A DNA stretch of 51,215 nucleotides from Curtobacterium sp. HSID17257 (GCF_003989515.1 NZ_RBLU01000012.1:1-51215); one strand, 5' to 3'. Positions 1 to 8,537 are shown, counted from the stretch's first letter. Numbers and translations are program-made. The notes: generated from the sequence alone by a model not told the origin.

Positions 1-199
1 CGTCGGCGACCGCGTGCGCCTTGGCGGCCGCGAGGAGCCCGACCAGCTCCGGGCCGGTGAGGTCGCGACCGAGCTCGGCCCGCGCGTCGGCGACCGCGGC
101 GTCCTCGTCCACCCCCGGTGCGACGAGCACCGGCTCGATGCCGGTCTGCGCGAGGAGGGCGCGGCGGGCGGGGGAGGTACTCGCGAGGTACAGACGCAT
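1..199 (-). CDS. maf: Maf-family nucleotide pyrophosphatase (N-terminal part, runs off window)
   Basis: Reading the minus strand from the ATG at 199 gives about 66 residues before the window edge. The N-terminus begins MRLYLASTSPARRALL, which carries the S-x-S-P-x-R-R signature of Maf/YhdE proteins, followed by PGVDED, the usual second conserved block. The family hydrolyses non-canonical or modified nucleoside triphosphates in the cytoplasm as a house-cleaning activity and has been linked to septum formation. The start lies only 14 bp from the divergent methyltransferase start at 214, so the two share a very short promoter region. In Microbacteriaceae maf commonly lies near the acyl-CoA carboxylase genes, which are also here. 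The C-terminal half is outside the window, so integrity cannot be judged. Confidence 0.88.
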   Translation of the reverse strand, partial: MRLYLASTSPARRALLAQTGIEPVLVAPGVDEDAAVADARAELGRDLTGPELVGLLAAAKAHAVAD

Positions 200-213
200 G
201 GGAACATCGAACC

Positions 214-1473
214 ATGGGTGAATCCGTCGGAACGCTGCTCGAACTCGACGTCACCGGGATCGCCCACGGCGGCATCTCGGTGGCACGGCACGAGGGGCGC
301 GTGGTCTTCGTCTCGGACGCGGTGCCGGGCGAGCGCGTCGTGGCGCGCGTGACCGAGGACCGGAAGAAGTCGTTCTGGCGCGCCGACACGGTGTCCGTCG
401 TGACGCCGAGCGAGCACCGCGTCGACCACGTCTGGCCGGAGGCCGCCCTCGACCGCGACCCCGCGGTGCGCGCCGGCGGGGCGGAGTTCGGGCACATCGC
501 CCTGCCACACCAGCGCACGCTCAAGCACGACGTCCTGGTCGACGCGTTCTCCCGCTTCGCCCGCACCGACCTGACCGAGGTCCTCGGGCACGACGTCGTG
601 GTCGAGGCCGCTCCCGGCGACGACGAGGCGAACGGCCTCGGTTGGCGCACGCGTGTCCGGCTGCACGTCGACGAGGACGGCACGGCGGGCCCGTTCGCCT
701 CGCGCTCCCACACGGTCGTGCCGGTGACCTCGCTCCCGCTCGCCGCCGCGCGCGTGCAGGAGAGCGCGCCGCTCGGACGCGGTGCGATGCCGGGCGCGTC
801 GGTCGTCGACGTCCTCGCGCCGAGCGGCGCCGAAGGGGCCCGGCTCGTGATCGACGAGCAGAAGCCCACCGTCGTGACCGAGCTCGTGGGGGAGCGCTCG
901 TTCACCGTCGACGACAACGGCTTCTGGCAGGTGCATCGCCAGGCCCCGGCCGTGCTCACCGCGGCGGTGCAGGACCTGGTCGACCGTGACCGCCTCGACC
1001 CGGAGGGGCAGCACCTCGACCTGTACGGCGGCGTCGGACTGCTCGCTGCCGCGCTCGGGGACGTCGTCGGCCCGAAGGCCCGCATCACCAGCGTCGAGAG
1101 CGCGCCCCGGGCCACCGAGCACGCGCAGGAGAACCTGGCGGAGTGGATCGGCGCCCGCGCCGAGACCGGCCGGGTGGACCGCTGGCTCGCGCGGACGGCC
1201 GCGGACGCGTCGCGACCCGAGCTGCAGCGCTTCCGCGCCGGAACGATCGTGCTCGACCCGCCGCGCTCGGGTGCCGGGCGCGAGGTCGTCGTGCAGGTCG
1301 CGGCGCTCCAGCCCGCCCAGGTCGTGTACGTCGCGTGTGACCCGGTCGCCCTGGCGCGCGACGTGGCGACGTTCGCCGACCTCGGGTACCGGCTCGAGGC
1401 ACTGCGGGCGTTCGACCTGTTCCCGCACACCCACCACCTCGAGGCGGTCGCGCGCCTGGTGCCGATCGCCTGA
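214..1473 (+). CDS. TrmA/RumA-family RNA (uracil-5-)-methyltransferase with TRAM domain
   Basis: The 419-residue product starts at ATG 214, since the reading frame farther upstream would overlap maf. Residues 1-60 look like a TRAM RNA-binding domain (MGESVGTLLELDVTGIAHGG). The C-terminal half is a SAM-dependent methyltransferase: motif I DLYGGVGLLAAALG from D269, LDPPRSGAG from L347, the nucleophile region VACDPVALARD with catalytic Cys375, and the terminal FPHTHHLEAV with the general-base Glu410. This matches TrmA/RlmC/RlmD-type enzymes that make 5-methyluridine in tRNA or 23S rRNA. No CxxC-type Fe-S cysteine cluster is evident in the N-terminal half, unlike E. coli RlmD. The exact target nucleotide cannot be inferred. 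It is monocistronic and divergent from maf. Confidence 0.88.
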   Translation: MGESVGTLLELDVTGIAHGGISVARHEGRVVFVSDAVPGERVVARVTEDRKKSFWRADTVSVVTPSEHRVDHVWPEAALDRDPAVRAGGAEFGHIALPHQRTLKHDVLVDAFSRFARTDLTEVLGHDVVVEAAPGDDEANGLGWRTRVRLHVDEDGTAGPFASRSHTVVPVTSLPLAAARVQESAPLGRGAMPGASVVDVLAPSGAEGARLVIDEQKPTVVTELVGERSFTVDDNGFWQVHRQAPAVLTAAVQDLVDRDRLDPEGQHLDLYGGVGLLAAALGDVVGPKARITSVESAPRATEHAQENLAEWIGARAETGRVDRWLARTAADASRPELQRFRAGTIVLDPPRSGAGREVVVQVAALQPAQVVYVACDPVALARDVATFADLGYRLEALRAFDLFPHTHHLEAVARLVPIA

Positions 1474-1531
1474 CCCCGAGGCCGCAGTGTGACGCGGTGT
1501 CCCACAACTCCGAGTCTGGGTCCGACCTGGG

Positions 1532-1537
1532 TATCCT
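1532..1537 (+). promoter_or_regulatory. Candidate -10 element (TATCCT) for the response regulator operon
   Basis: TATCCT fits the actinobacterial TANNNT -10 consensus and lies 58 bp before the GTG at 1596. This predicts a leader of about 50 nt containing the GAGAGG ribosome-binding site at 1585-1590. No clear -35 is visible. Confidence 0.4.
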
Positions 1538-1595
1538 TGGTCGGTGATCGCTCCCGGCGACAGGGGCCGGGCGTGCATCGGAACGAGAGGCCACC

Positions 1596-2312
1596 GTGGC
1601 AGCAGACACGAACACCAGCAGCGGAGCGACCGGACTGGCCACCAGGCCCGTCCGCGTCGCGATCGTCGACGACCACGAGTCCGTGCGGCTCGGCATCCAG
1701 GCGGCGTGCCAGAACGAGGGGTTCGAGGTGGTGCTCACCGCCGCGAGCGTGCCCGAGTACGTCGCGCAGCTCGGCGGGCGTGAGGTCGACGTCGTCGTGC
1801 TCGACCTGTCGCTCGGCGACGGCTCGACCGTGACCGCGAACGTGAAGGGTGTGCAGGGCACCGGTTCCGCGGTGCTCGTCCACTCGATCGCCGACCGCGT
1901 CGCGAGCGTGCGCGAGGCACTGGCTGCAGGGGCGGCCGGGGTCATCCCGAAGTCGTCGGCGACGAAGACCGTCATGGCCGCCGTCGCGACCGTCGCCCGC
2001 GGAGACGTCCTCAACAACCTCGAGTGGGCGAGCGCGATCGACGCCGACCGGGACTTCGCCAAGGCGCAGCTCGGTCGCCGTGAGCGCGAGATCCTGCACC
2101 TGTACGCCTCGGGACTGCCGCTCAAGCTCGCGGCCCAGCAGCTCGGCATCGGGTACTCGACGGCGCGCGAGTACCTCGACCGCATCCGCGTGAAGTACGT
2201 CGAGGTGGGCCGTCCCGCGCCGACCAAGGTCGACCTGCTCCGCCGCGCGGTCGAGGACGGCATCCTGCCCGGGCTCGACTCGGGCATCGACCCCGACACC
2301 GACGGCCGCTGA
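1596..2312 (+). CDS. DNA-binding response regulator, NarL/LuxR-like
   Basis: This 238-residue protein has a GTG start preceded by GAGAGG. The receiver domain covers about residues 20-140, with the acidic pair D25-D26 (AIVDDHES), the phosphoacceptor D70 (VVLDLSLGDG) and the conserved lysine in VIPKSSA. A C-terminal helix-turn-helix near residues 155-205 begins LGRREREILHLYASG and continues LAAQQLGIGYSTAREYL, which matches LuxR/GerE-type output domains. The kinase gene follows after only 5 nt, so the pair is cotranscribed and is almost certainly a cognate two-component system. The regulated genes are not shown by the sequence. The 20-residue Ala/Thr-rich extension before the receiver domain is poorly conserved by type and might be trimmed if a later start is used. 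Confidence 0.9.
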   Translation: MAADTNTSSGATGLATRPVRVAIVDDHESVRLGIQAACQNEGFEVVLTAASVPEYVAQLGGREVDVVVLDLSLGDGSTVTANVKGVQGTGSAVLVHSIADRVASVREALAAGAAGVIPKSSATKTVMAAVATVARGDVLNNLEWASAIDADRDFAKAQLGRREREILHLYASGLPLKLAAQQLGIGYSTAREYLDRIRVKYVEVGRPAPTKVDLLRRAVEDGILPGLDSGIDPDTDGR

Positions 2313-2317
2313 CCCGT

Positions 2318-3616
2318 ATGGCCACCACGGCCCGGCCGGCGCGGTCGGCAGGGGCCCCGGCGGGAGCAGCCGGAGCGGCGCGACCGGCGGACGGCGCGAT
2401 CCCGGCCGAGCCGGCACCGTTCGGCGCCGACCCCCTGCGCGGGGTGCGTCCGACGATCACGCAGGCGTCGGTCGAGCGGCTGTTCGCGATCCTCATCGCG
2501 ATCGCCGCGGTCGCCTACGGTGCCGTCTACGCACCGCAGGTCGTCGGACAGCTGCCGTACCTCGACCCGGTGTGGGGACCGGTCGCGGCGGTGGCCCTCG
2601 GCGCCTCGTTCGTCGCGGTCGGGGTGTCCGCGTTCGCGCAGCGCTGGGCGCAGGTCGCCCAGATCGTGTGCGCGTTGCTGCTCCTCGTCGTGCTCGTCAC
2701 CTGGCCGCTCACCGTCCGCGAGGACATCCCGGACGACCAGTACCCCTGGCCGTGGTGGTTCCTCACCGTGGGGTCGACGGCGGCGGCGATGGGGTTCGCC
2801 CCGTGGCGCGCGACCGTCTACACCGCACTCGTGCCCGCCGTGTACGCCGTCGTGCGACTCACCCCGGCCGGTGGCGACGCCGGGGCCAGCGCGGTGCTCC
2901 AGGGCGTCTACACGGCGATCCTCAGCGGTGCGGTCCTCGTCATCGCGGTGCTCCTCCGCCGGGCGGCCGCGTCCGTGGACACGGCACAGGCCACCGCGGT
3001 CCGGCGCTACTCGCTCGCGATCCGTGAGCACGCGACCGAGGTCGAGCGGGTGCAGGTGGACGCGATCGTGCACGACAGCGTCCTGACGACGCTGCTCTCG
3101 GCCGCGCGGGCGGAGACGCCCGAGGCGAAGGCCCTCGCCGCACGCATGGCCCGCAACGCCATCGACCACCTCGGTGCCGCCGCGGCCGACCTGCCGGGGG
3201 AGGCCCCGCCGGTGACGGTGCACGACCTCCGTGGTCGGATCACCGCGGCGGTCGGCGCGCTCGCGGCCCCGGTGCACCTCCGTGATGCGCCGGTCGGGGG
3301 CATGCGGCTCCCCGCGACGGTGGCGGACGCACTGGCCTCGGCGGCGCTGCAGGCCTCGGTCAACAGCGTGCAGCACGCCGGAGGGCCGGAGGTGGACCGG
3401 TGGGTCCGGGTCGAGCAGCGCGGTGGCGCCGTGCACGTCGAGGTCGGCGACGACGGTGCCGGCTTCGACCTCGGCGCCGTCCCGGCCGCACGGCTCGGCG
3501 TCCGTCGGTCGATCATCGAGCGCGTGCAGGCCGTGGGCGGCACGGCGGTGGTCGCGAGCAACCCCGGGGCGGGGACGCGGATCCGGCTCGAGTGGCACCC
3601 GGAGGAGCGCGCATGA
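2318..3616 (+). CDS. Membrane sensor histidine kinase, NarX/DesK-like
   Basis: The 432-residue product has a disordered Ala/Pro-rich start (residues 1-45), then about six hydrophobic segments to near residue 225, then the kinase core. The likely phosphoacceptor is His252 in IVHDSVLTTLL, an H-box of the HDxxL type found in HisKA_3-related kinases. The ATP-binding domain shows an N-box-like SVNSVQHAG, a G1 box DDGAGFD and a glycine-rich end NPGAGTRIRL. There is no obvious extracytoplasmic sensor domain, so the signal is probably sensed within or near the membrane. It follows the response regulator by 5 nt and overlaps the next gene at ATGA (3613-3616), which marks a three-gene operon. Confidence 0.88.
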   Translation: MATTARPARSAGAPAGAAGAARPADGAIPAEPAPFGADPLRGVRPTITQASVERLFAILIAIAAVAYGAVYAPQVVGQLPYLDPVWGPVAAVALGASFVAVGVSAFAQRWAQVAQIVCALLLLVVLVTWPLTVREDIPDDQYPWPWWFLTVGSTAAAMGFAPWRATVYTALVPAVYAVVRLTPAGGDAGASAVLQGVYTAILSGAVLVIAVLLRRAAASVDTAQATAVRRYSLAIREHATEVERVQVDAIVHDSVLTTLLSAARAETPEAKALAARMARNAIDHLGAAAADLPGEAPPVTVHDLRGRITAAVGALAAPVHLRDAPVGGMRLPATVADALASAALQASVNSVQHAGGPEVDRWVRVEQRGGAVHVEVGDDGAGFDLGAVPAARLGVRRSIIERVQAVGGTAVVASNPGAGTRIRLEWHPEERA

Positions 3617-4659
3617 GGGTATCGCTGCCGGCCGGCATCGCGATCGGGCTCGCCGCGCTGTTCTCGCTCTTCCACCTCGTGCTCGGCGTGGCGTCGTTCG
3701 GGGTGGTCCGCGAGGTCGGCCCCGTGCTCACGTGCATGGCGCTCTACGCGGCGGCCAGCGCCGTGGCGATCTTCCTGCCCGGCCGCACGCTGCCGGTCTG
3801 GGCCGCCTGCTTCTGCCTCGCCACCGCGCTCGTCATGCCGGTCATCGCCGCACCCGTGGTCGACCTCGCGGACAAGAACGACTCGACCACCTGGTGGATC
3901 GCCGCGATCGGCACGCTCATGGTCGTGCTCGTCGTCCGCGGACGCCGGGCCTTCGCATGGGTCGGCGTCGTCTTCGTCACGCTCTTCGGCGTGGCCTGGG
4001 GCGGACCCGGGGCGTTCGGGGAGCTCGGCCTCGTCGGCAACCTGACGTGGGTCGCGGTCGCCACCGGGTTCGCCGTGGCGATGGCCCGGGCGACCCGGAC
4101 CACCCAGGAGTTCCTCCGCGCCGAGCAGGAGACCGCGGACTGGCAGGCTGCCCAGGACGCGCACGTGTTCGAGCGGCAGTTCCGCCTCAGCCAGACCACG
4201 AGGATGGCGCTGCCGATGCTGCAGCGGGTGATCGAGCAGGACGGGGACCTGACCGACGCCGAGCGCGCGGAGTGCCTGCACCTCGAGCAGGCGATCCGCG
4301 ACGAGATCCGCGGTCGGGCGCTGCTGTCGGACGACGTCCGCGACGAGGTCATGCGCCTGCGCCGTCGTGGCGCCACGGTGCAGCTGCACGACGACGGCGG
4401 TCTCGACGACCTCGAGATGGACGACCTCCGCCGCGTGCACGCCGAGATCGCGGACGCGCTGCGCCGTGCCCGGGGTGCCGACAACGTCATCGTGCGCACG
4501 GTCGGCGAGGGGTCGGAGGCGGCGGTCACGATCGTCGGGCTGCGACTGGACACCGCGGCGAGCGAGTCCGCGGCACTCGGTGCCGGTGCCGACGACGATG
4601 ACGACGAGGACGACTCCGTGGTGCTCTGGACCGAGATCCCGCGCCGCGCGGCGGTCTGA
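3613..4659 (+). CDS. Kinase-like membrane protein lacking catalytic motifs (third member of the two-component operon)
   Basis: This 348-residue protein starts at an ATG that overlaps the kinase stop. About five to six hydrophobic segments fill residues 1-165, matching the layout of the preceding kinase. A soluble part follows with a helical stretch (roughly 165-250) and a degenerate domain ending in the acidic run GADDDDDEDD and a short beta-like tail VVLWTEIPRR. At the place where a kinase has its H-box I see no histidine in a suitable context, and the N and G boxes of an ATPase domain are missing. I infer a pseudokinase or accessory sensor that pairs with the kinase or modulates it. It could instead be an unrelated membrane protein of unknown function. 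The terminator at 4709-4740 ends the operon. Confidence 0.7.
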   Translation: MRVSLPAGIAIGLAALFSLFHLVLGVASFGVVREVGPVLTCMALYAAASAVAIFLPGRTLPVWAACFCLATALVMPVIAAPVVDLADKNDSTTWWIAAIGTLMVVLVVRGRRAFAWVGVVFVTLFGVAWGGPGAFGELGLVGNLTWVAVATGFAVAMARATRTTQEFLRAEQETADWQAAQDAHVFERQFRLSQTTRMALPMLQRVIEQDGDLTDAERAECLHLEQAIRDEIRGRALLSDDVRDEVMRLRRRGATVQLHDDGGLDDLEMDDLRRVHAEIADALRRARGADNVIVRTVGEGSEAAVTIVGLRLDTAASESAALGAGADDDDDEDDSVVLWTEIPRRAAV

Positions 4660-4708
4660 GGACGCTCGCGAGACGAGGCCACACCAGACCGGACGGTCCG
4701 GAAACGGG

Positions 4709-4740
4709 GAACGGGCCGGTCCCGAGGAACCGGCCCGTTC
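4709..4740 (+). terminator. Rho-independent-type terminator after the two-component operon
   Basis: A perfect 12-bp inverted repeat (left arm 4709-4720, right arm 4729-4740) with an 8-nt loop lies 49 bp after the stop at 4659. The stem is GC-rich and there is no U-tract, which is usual for actinobacterial terminators. Confidence 0.75.
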
Positions 4741-5086
4741 ACGACCCGAGCCTGAGCGACAACCCGAATGTCGCCCTGGCTCGCAGCTGGTCGGAGGCGT
4801 CGTACCCTAGTCGGCCACCGACCAACGATGTTCTTCTGTGAAGGACACCGAACACGAACAACTATGCCCGCAGAGCGGAGCCGTGTCAGTCGTCATTATG
4901 GGGGACAAATCACGCAGGACCGGCGGCTCCGCACCGGCCTTGTCCCCCGATGGAGGGGAGACCGACCGGGAAGTGCACCGCGCAACCGGGCGGCAGGGTC
5001 GGCGGTGCGCGGTGCGACAGGGGTACATCGCGCCGGCGGTACCCCCGATCGCACGAGACCCAGAACGCGCCACTCCCCGGAACGCA
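4741..5086. other. Intergenic region without a supported gene
   Basis: About 345 bp between two hairpin terminators. Base composition is less GC-biased than in the flanking genes around 4800-4920. A TACCCT at 4803-4808 fits a -10 element. Behind it a GTG at 4838 opens an 88-codon frame to 5104, but this frame lacks the third-position G/C bias of its neighbours, resembles nothing I recognise and runs into the next hairpin. It could be a small RNA, a short peptide gene or a decayed gene. Confidence 0.4.
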
Positions 5087-5119
5087 CGAGACCCCCGCCG
5101 GTGATCGGCGGGGGTCTCG
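5087..5119 (-). terminator. Terminator of the acyl-CoA carboxylase operon
   Basis: A perfect 13-bp inverted repeat (5087-5099 with 5107-5119) and a 7-nt loop sit 36 bp beyond the accE stop codon at 5155. It would end minus-strand transcription. Confidence 0.75.
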
Positions 5120-5154
5120 GGTGCGGCGTGCGGTTCGTGCACACCACGGGGTGG

Positions 5155-5430
5155 TCAGCGCAGCGATCGGCTCCAGGCGCCACGGCCGTGGTCGAGCGGA
5201 CGACGGAGGCCGCGGGCGGACGTGTCCCACCCGGCACGCGGCGAGTCGGTGACCTCGGCCCGGCCGAGCGCGGCGGCCTCGTCGGCCTGCCGCTGGAGGA
5301 CAGCGACGACGGCTGCGAGCTCCTCGGGCGACGGGTCGCCGGAGACGACGCGGACGTCGGCCGCGACGGGGGCGGTGGCCTCCTCGGTGACGGAGGCGTC
5401 CGCGGGGACGTGTGCTGCGTGCCTGCCCAT
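5155..5430 (-). CDS. accE: Acyl-CoA carboxylase epsilon subunit
   Basis: A 91-residue product whose ATG shares one base with the beta-subunit stop (TGATG), so translation is coupled. The middle region VRVVSGDPSPEELAAVVAVL matches the short conserved core of actinobacterial ACC epsilon subunits (AccE/PccE), and the tail has a typical Trp-containing end (AWSRSLR). These small proteins bind the beta subunit and stimulate holo-carboxylase activity in cytoplasmic malonyl-CoA or methylmalonyl-CoA formation. The N-terminal 25 residues are variable and Ala-rich. Position directly behind the beta subunit and before a terminator supports the call despite the short length. Confidence 0.85.
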   Translation of the reverse strand: MGRHAAHVPADASVTEEATAPVAADVRVVSGDPSPEELAAVVAVLQRQADEAAALGRAEVTDSPRAGWDTSARGLRRPLDHGRGAWSRSLR

Positions 5431-7025
5431 CAGAGCGGGATGTTCCCGTGCTTCTTCGGCGGCAGCGAGGCGCGCTTGCCCCGGAGCGCCCGCAGCGCCT
5501 TGATGACGGAGACGCGCGTTGCGTGCGGCTGGATGATGCCGTCGAGCTCGCCGCGCTCGGCAGCCAGGTACGGCGACGCCACGTTGTAGGTGTACTCGTT
5601 CGCGAGCCGGGTGCGGACCGCGGCGACGTCCTCGCCCGCCTCCTCCGCGCGCTTGATCTCGGCGCGGTACAGGATGTTGACGGCACCCTGACCGCCCATG
5701 ACGGCGATCTCGGCGGTCGGCCATGCCAGGTTGATGTCGGCGCCGAGCTGCTTCGACCCCATCACGATGTACGCGCCGCCGTAGGCCTTCCGCGTGATGA
5801 CGGTGACGAGAGGCACGGTCGCCTCGGCGTACGCGTACAGCAGCTTGGCACCGCGGCGGATCACGCCGGTCCACTCCTGGTCGGTGCCGGGCAGGTACCC
5901 GGGGACGTCCACGAGCGTCAGGATCGGGATGCCGAACGCGTCGCAGAACCGGACGAAGCGCGCGGCCTTCTCGCCGGCGTCGATGTTCAGCGTCCCGGCC
6001 ATCGCCTGCGGCTGGTTCGCGATGATGCCGACCGTGCGGCCCTCGACCCGGCCGAAGCCGATCATGATGTTCGGCGCGAAGAGCGGCTGGACCTCGAGGA
6101 ACTCGCCGTCGTCGACGATGTGCTCGACGATCGTGGTGACGTCGTACGGCTGGTTCGTCGAGTCGGGGATGACGACGTCGAGCTCGTGGTCGGCGTCGGT
6201 CGTCTCGAGCTCCGGTGCGACGTCGTACGCGGGCGGGTCGGACAGGTTGTTGTCCGGCAGGAACCCGACGAGCGATCGTGCGTAGTCGAGCGCGTCGGTC
6301 TCGTCCTCGGCCAGGTAGTGCGCCACGCCCGAGACGGCGTTGTGCGTCTGGGCCCCGCCGAGCTCCTCGAACCCGACGTCCTCGCCGGTGACGGTCTTGA
6401 TGACGTCCGGGCCGGTGACGAACATGTGGCTCGTCTTGTCGACCATGATCACGAAGTCGGTGAGGGCGGGGGAGTACACCGCACCGCCGGCAGCCGGACC
6501 CATCACGATGGAGATCTGCGGGATGACCCCGGACGCCTGCGTGTTGAGGCGGAAGATCTCGCCGTACTTGCCCAGGGCGACGACGCCCTCCTGGATGCGG
6601 GCGCCGCCGGAGTCGAGGATGCCGATGATCGGGACGCCGGTCTTCAGCGCGTGCTGCATGACCTTGACGATCTTCTCGCCGGCGACCTCGCCGAGCGATC
6701 CGCCGAAGACGGTGAAGTCCTGCGCGTAGACCGCGACGTTGCGGCCGTGGATCGTGCCGACGCCGGTCACGACGGCGTCGCCGTAGGGGCGCTTGGCGTC
6801 CATGCCGAACGAGGTGGTGCGGTGGCGGACGAACTCGTCGAACTCGACGAAGGAGTTCTCGTCGAGGAGCTGCTCGATGCGCTCGCGGGCGGTGCCCTTG
6901 CCCTTCGCGTGCTGCTTGGCGATGGCGGCCTCGCCCGCGGCAGTCACGGCCTCGTGGTAGCGGTCGCGCAGGTCCGCGAGGCGACCGGCCGTGGTCGAGA
7001 GGTCGGGGGTGTCTCCTGTGGTCAC
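5430..7025 (-). CDS. accD: Acyl-CoA carboxylase carboxyltransferase (beta) subunit
   Basis: A 531-residue protein of the usual length for actinobacterial AccD5/PccB proteins. The N-terminal crotonase-like half contains [12 protein letters not shown] and [13 protein letters not shown], the oxyanion-hole glycines. The C-terminal half contains [20 protein letters not shown] and [13 protein letters not shown]. It transfers the carboxyl group from biotin to an acyl-CoA and works with a biotinylated alpha subunit not encoded here. Residue I420 falls at the position known to set acyl-CoA choice in the Streptomyces homologues (Asp in propionyl-type enzymes). The GTG start is 6 bp downstream of TAGGGT, so the mRNA is probably leaderless. 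It is divergent from birA, the enzyme that biotinylates its partner. Confidence 0.92.
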   Translation of the reverse strand: MTTGDTPDLSTTAGRLADLRDRYHEAVTAAGEAAIAKQHAKGKGTARERIEQLLDENSFVEFDEFVRHRTTSFGMDAKRPYGDAVVTGVGTIHGRNVAVYAQDFTVFGGSLGEVAGEKIVKVMQHALKTGVPIIGILDSGGARIQEGVVALGKYGEIFRLNTQASGVIPQISIVMGPAAGGAVYSPALTDFVIMVDKTSHMFVTGPDVIKTVTGEDVGFEELGGAQTHNAVSGVAHYLAEDETDALDYARSLVGFLPDNNLSDPPAYDVAPELETTDADHELDVVIPDSTNQPYDVTTIVEHIVDDGEFLEVQPLFAPNIMIGFGRVEGRTVGIIANQPQAMAGTLNIDAGEKAARFVRFCDAFGIPILTLVDVPGYLPGTDQEWTGVIRRGAKLLYAYAEATVPLVTVITRKAYGGAYIVMGSKQLGADINLAWPTAEIAVMGGQGAVNILYRAEIKRAEEAGEDVAAVRTRLANEYTYNVASPYLAAERGELDGIIQPHATRVSVIKALRALRGKRASLPPKKHGNIPL

Positions 7026-7031
7026 CCGCTC

Positions 7032-7037
7032 ACCCTA
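7032..7037 (-). promoter_or_regulatory. -10 element (TAGGGT) for accD-accE, leaderless
   Basis: On the minus strand TAGGGT ends 6 bp before the accD GTG at 7025, placing the transcription start at or within a base or two of the start codon. There is no Shine-Dalgarno sequence. Confidence 0.6.
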
Positions 7038-7086
7038 CCGGCGGGCGGGACGGGGCCGGTTGGAGGACCCCCACGGTTCCTGGCCG

Positions 7087-7092
7087 TAGATT
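7087..7092 (+). promoter_or_regulatory. -10 element (TAGATT) for birA, leaderless
   Basis: TAGATT lies 7 bp before the ATG at 7100 with no ribosome-binding site between, so transcription should begin at the start codon. It forms a divergent pair with the accD promoter 50 bp away. Confidence 0.6.
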
Positions 7093-7099
7093 TGCGTGC

Positions 7100-7954
7100 A
7101 TGTCCACACCCGTCCCGTCGGTCCTGCCGCGTGCCCGTGCCGTCGTCGAGGCCGCGGGCGGGCTGTTCGACCACGTCGAGCGCACCGGGTCCACGAACGC
7201 CGACCTGCTGGCCGCCGCGCCCGATCGGGCGCACGGCAGCGTCGTGGCCACGCTCGACCAGACGGCCGGGCGCGGGCGGCTCGACCGGTCCTGGACCGCG
7301 CCCGCCGGACAGACCCTCGCGGTGAGCCTGCTCCTGCGCGCCGACCTGGACGCCCGCGACCGCGGGTGGCTGCCCCTGGTGGCCGGCACCGCGATGCGCG
7401 ACGCGGTGTCCGCGGCGCTGGCGGACGTCGACGAGCCGGGTCGCGCCTCCCGTCCGGAGGCCGACGCGACGTCCCCGACGGAGCCGCGCGTCCTCGTGAA
7501 GTGGCCGAACGACGTGCTGGTCGACGGGCGCAAGGTGTGCGGCATCCTCTGCCAGGTGGCGGCGGACGGCAGCGTCGTCGTCGGCGCCGGCGTCAACCTG
7601 ACGATCCCGGCCGACGCGCTGCCCACGCCGACGTCCACGTCGCTCGCGGTCGCGGGCGCACGCGACGACGCCGTCACGCTGGCCGACGCGGTCCTGGCCG
7701 ACTGGTCCGCGGCCGTCCTGGAGGCGGTGCGCGCGTTGGTCGCGGGAGGTCCGGGTGCCGGGGCGGTCCGGTCCCGCGTCCGCGCGGCCTGCGGCACGAT
7801 CGGTCGCCGCGTCCGTCTGGAGCTGCCCGACGGCACCGTCGACGTCGTCGACGCCACGGGCATCGACGACGACGGTCGGATCACGATCCGGGATCGGGAC
7901 GGGCGATCCAGGGGCGTCGCGGTGGGGGACCTCACCCACCTGCGGTATGCATGA
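7100..7954 (+). CDS. birA: Biotin-[acyl-CoA carboxylase] ligase (group I BirA, no DNA-binding domain)
   Basis: A 284-residue protein that opens directly with the catalytic domain, so it lacks the N-terminal helix-turn-helix of repressor-type BirA. The biotinyl-AMP loop QTAGRGRLDRSW starts at Q54 and the catalytic lysine motif KWPNDVLVDGRKVCGIL starts at K134. The C-terminal SH3-like domain (about residues 235-284) includes VRLELPDGTVDVV. It attaches biotin to the carboxylase alpha subunit in two steps through biotinyl-5'-AMP. The divergent carboxylase operon fits this role. A Thr/Pro-rich insertion near residues 115-130 (DEPGRASRPEADATSPTEPR) looks like a flexible loop. Confidence 0.93.
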   Translation: MSTPVPSVLPRARAVVEAAGGLFDHVERTGSTNADLLAAAPDRAHGSVVATLDQTAGRGRLDRSWTAPAGQTLAVSLLLRADLDARDRGWLPLVAGTAMRDAVSAALADVDEPGRASRPEADATSPTEPRVLVKWPNDVLVDGRKVCGILCQVAADGSVVVGAGVNLTIPADALPTPTSTSLAVAGARDDAVTLADAVLADWSAAVLEAVRALVAGGPGAGAVRSRVRAACGTIGRRVRLELPDGTVDVVDATGIDDDGRITIRDRDGRSRGVAVGDLTHLRYA

Positions 7955-7958
7955 CGGC

Positions 7959-8477
7959 ATGACCGCCGAGCCGCCGCCCGAACGCGTCGTCGCGCGGCTC
8001 CGACCGCACGCGCGCCGGCTCGTCCGCCCCGCGGTCTTCGTGGTGCTCGTCGCCCTGGCCGGAGGGTTCGGCTTCGGTGTCTTCCGTGCGCAGCTCGCCT
8101 GGCTGAACGCGGTGGTCGCCGGCCTGACGGTGCTGCTCGTCGTGCTCGGCGGGCTCGTGCCGCTGCTGCGCTGGATGTCGGAGCGGTACGTCGTGACCAC
8201 CCGGCGGCTCGTCGTGGTGCACGGTCTCGGGACGCGCACGCGCCGGGAGCTCCTGCACTCGCGGGGGTACGACGTGACGGTGCGCCGGCGCGGGCTGCAG
8301 GGCGTGTGGCGGTCCGGGGACGTGCTCGTCTTCCCCGGCGAGGAGACGCCCGTCGTGCTCGGGGACGTCCCGCACGCGGACCTCGTGGTGGCCGTGCTCC
8401 ACGACCTCGTCGAGGCGCACGAGGCCCGGCGTCGGCACCGGGAGCCGGACTGGGACGAGATCGTCGGCGGGTACTGA
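7959..8477 (+). CDS. Membrane protein with bacterial PH domain
   Basis: A 172-residue protein starting at ATG 7959, four bases after the birA stop. An in-frame ATG at 7947 overlapping birA is a possible alternative. Two hydrophobic segments lie at about residues 22-45 and 50-72, followed by the cytosolic bPH domain with the typical opening RYVVTTRRLVVVHGL. Proteins of this kind are common next to birA, purK and related genes in actinobacteria and are predicted membrane-associated, but their ligand is unknown. The charged C-terminus (EARRRHREPDWDEIVGGY) is predicted soluble. Close spacing suggests cotranscription with birA. Confidence 0.75.
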   Translation: MTAEPPPERVVARLRPHARRLVRPAVFVVLVALAGGFGFGVFRAQLAWLNAVVAGLTVLLVVLGGLVPLLRWMSERYVVTTRRLVVVHGLGTRTRRELLHSRGYDVTVRRRGLQGVWRSGDVLVFPGEETPVVLGDVPHADLVVAVLHDLVEAHEARRRHREPDWDEIVGGY

Positions 8478-8537
8478 CCGGAGCCGAGTTCACCTCATGA
8501 TCACCGTGTCCCGGCAGGGCCGGACCACGGTGTCGGG

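Noticed and set aside
4838-5104. 88-codon frame from a GTG in the intergenic region
   Set aside because: No codon bias like its neighbours, no clear ribosome-binding site, and it ends inside the carboxylase terminator hairpin. Noted only as a possibility in the intergenic entry.
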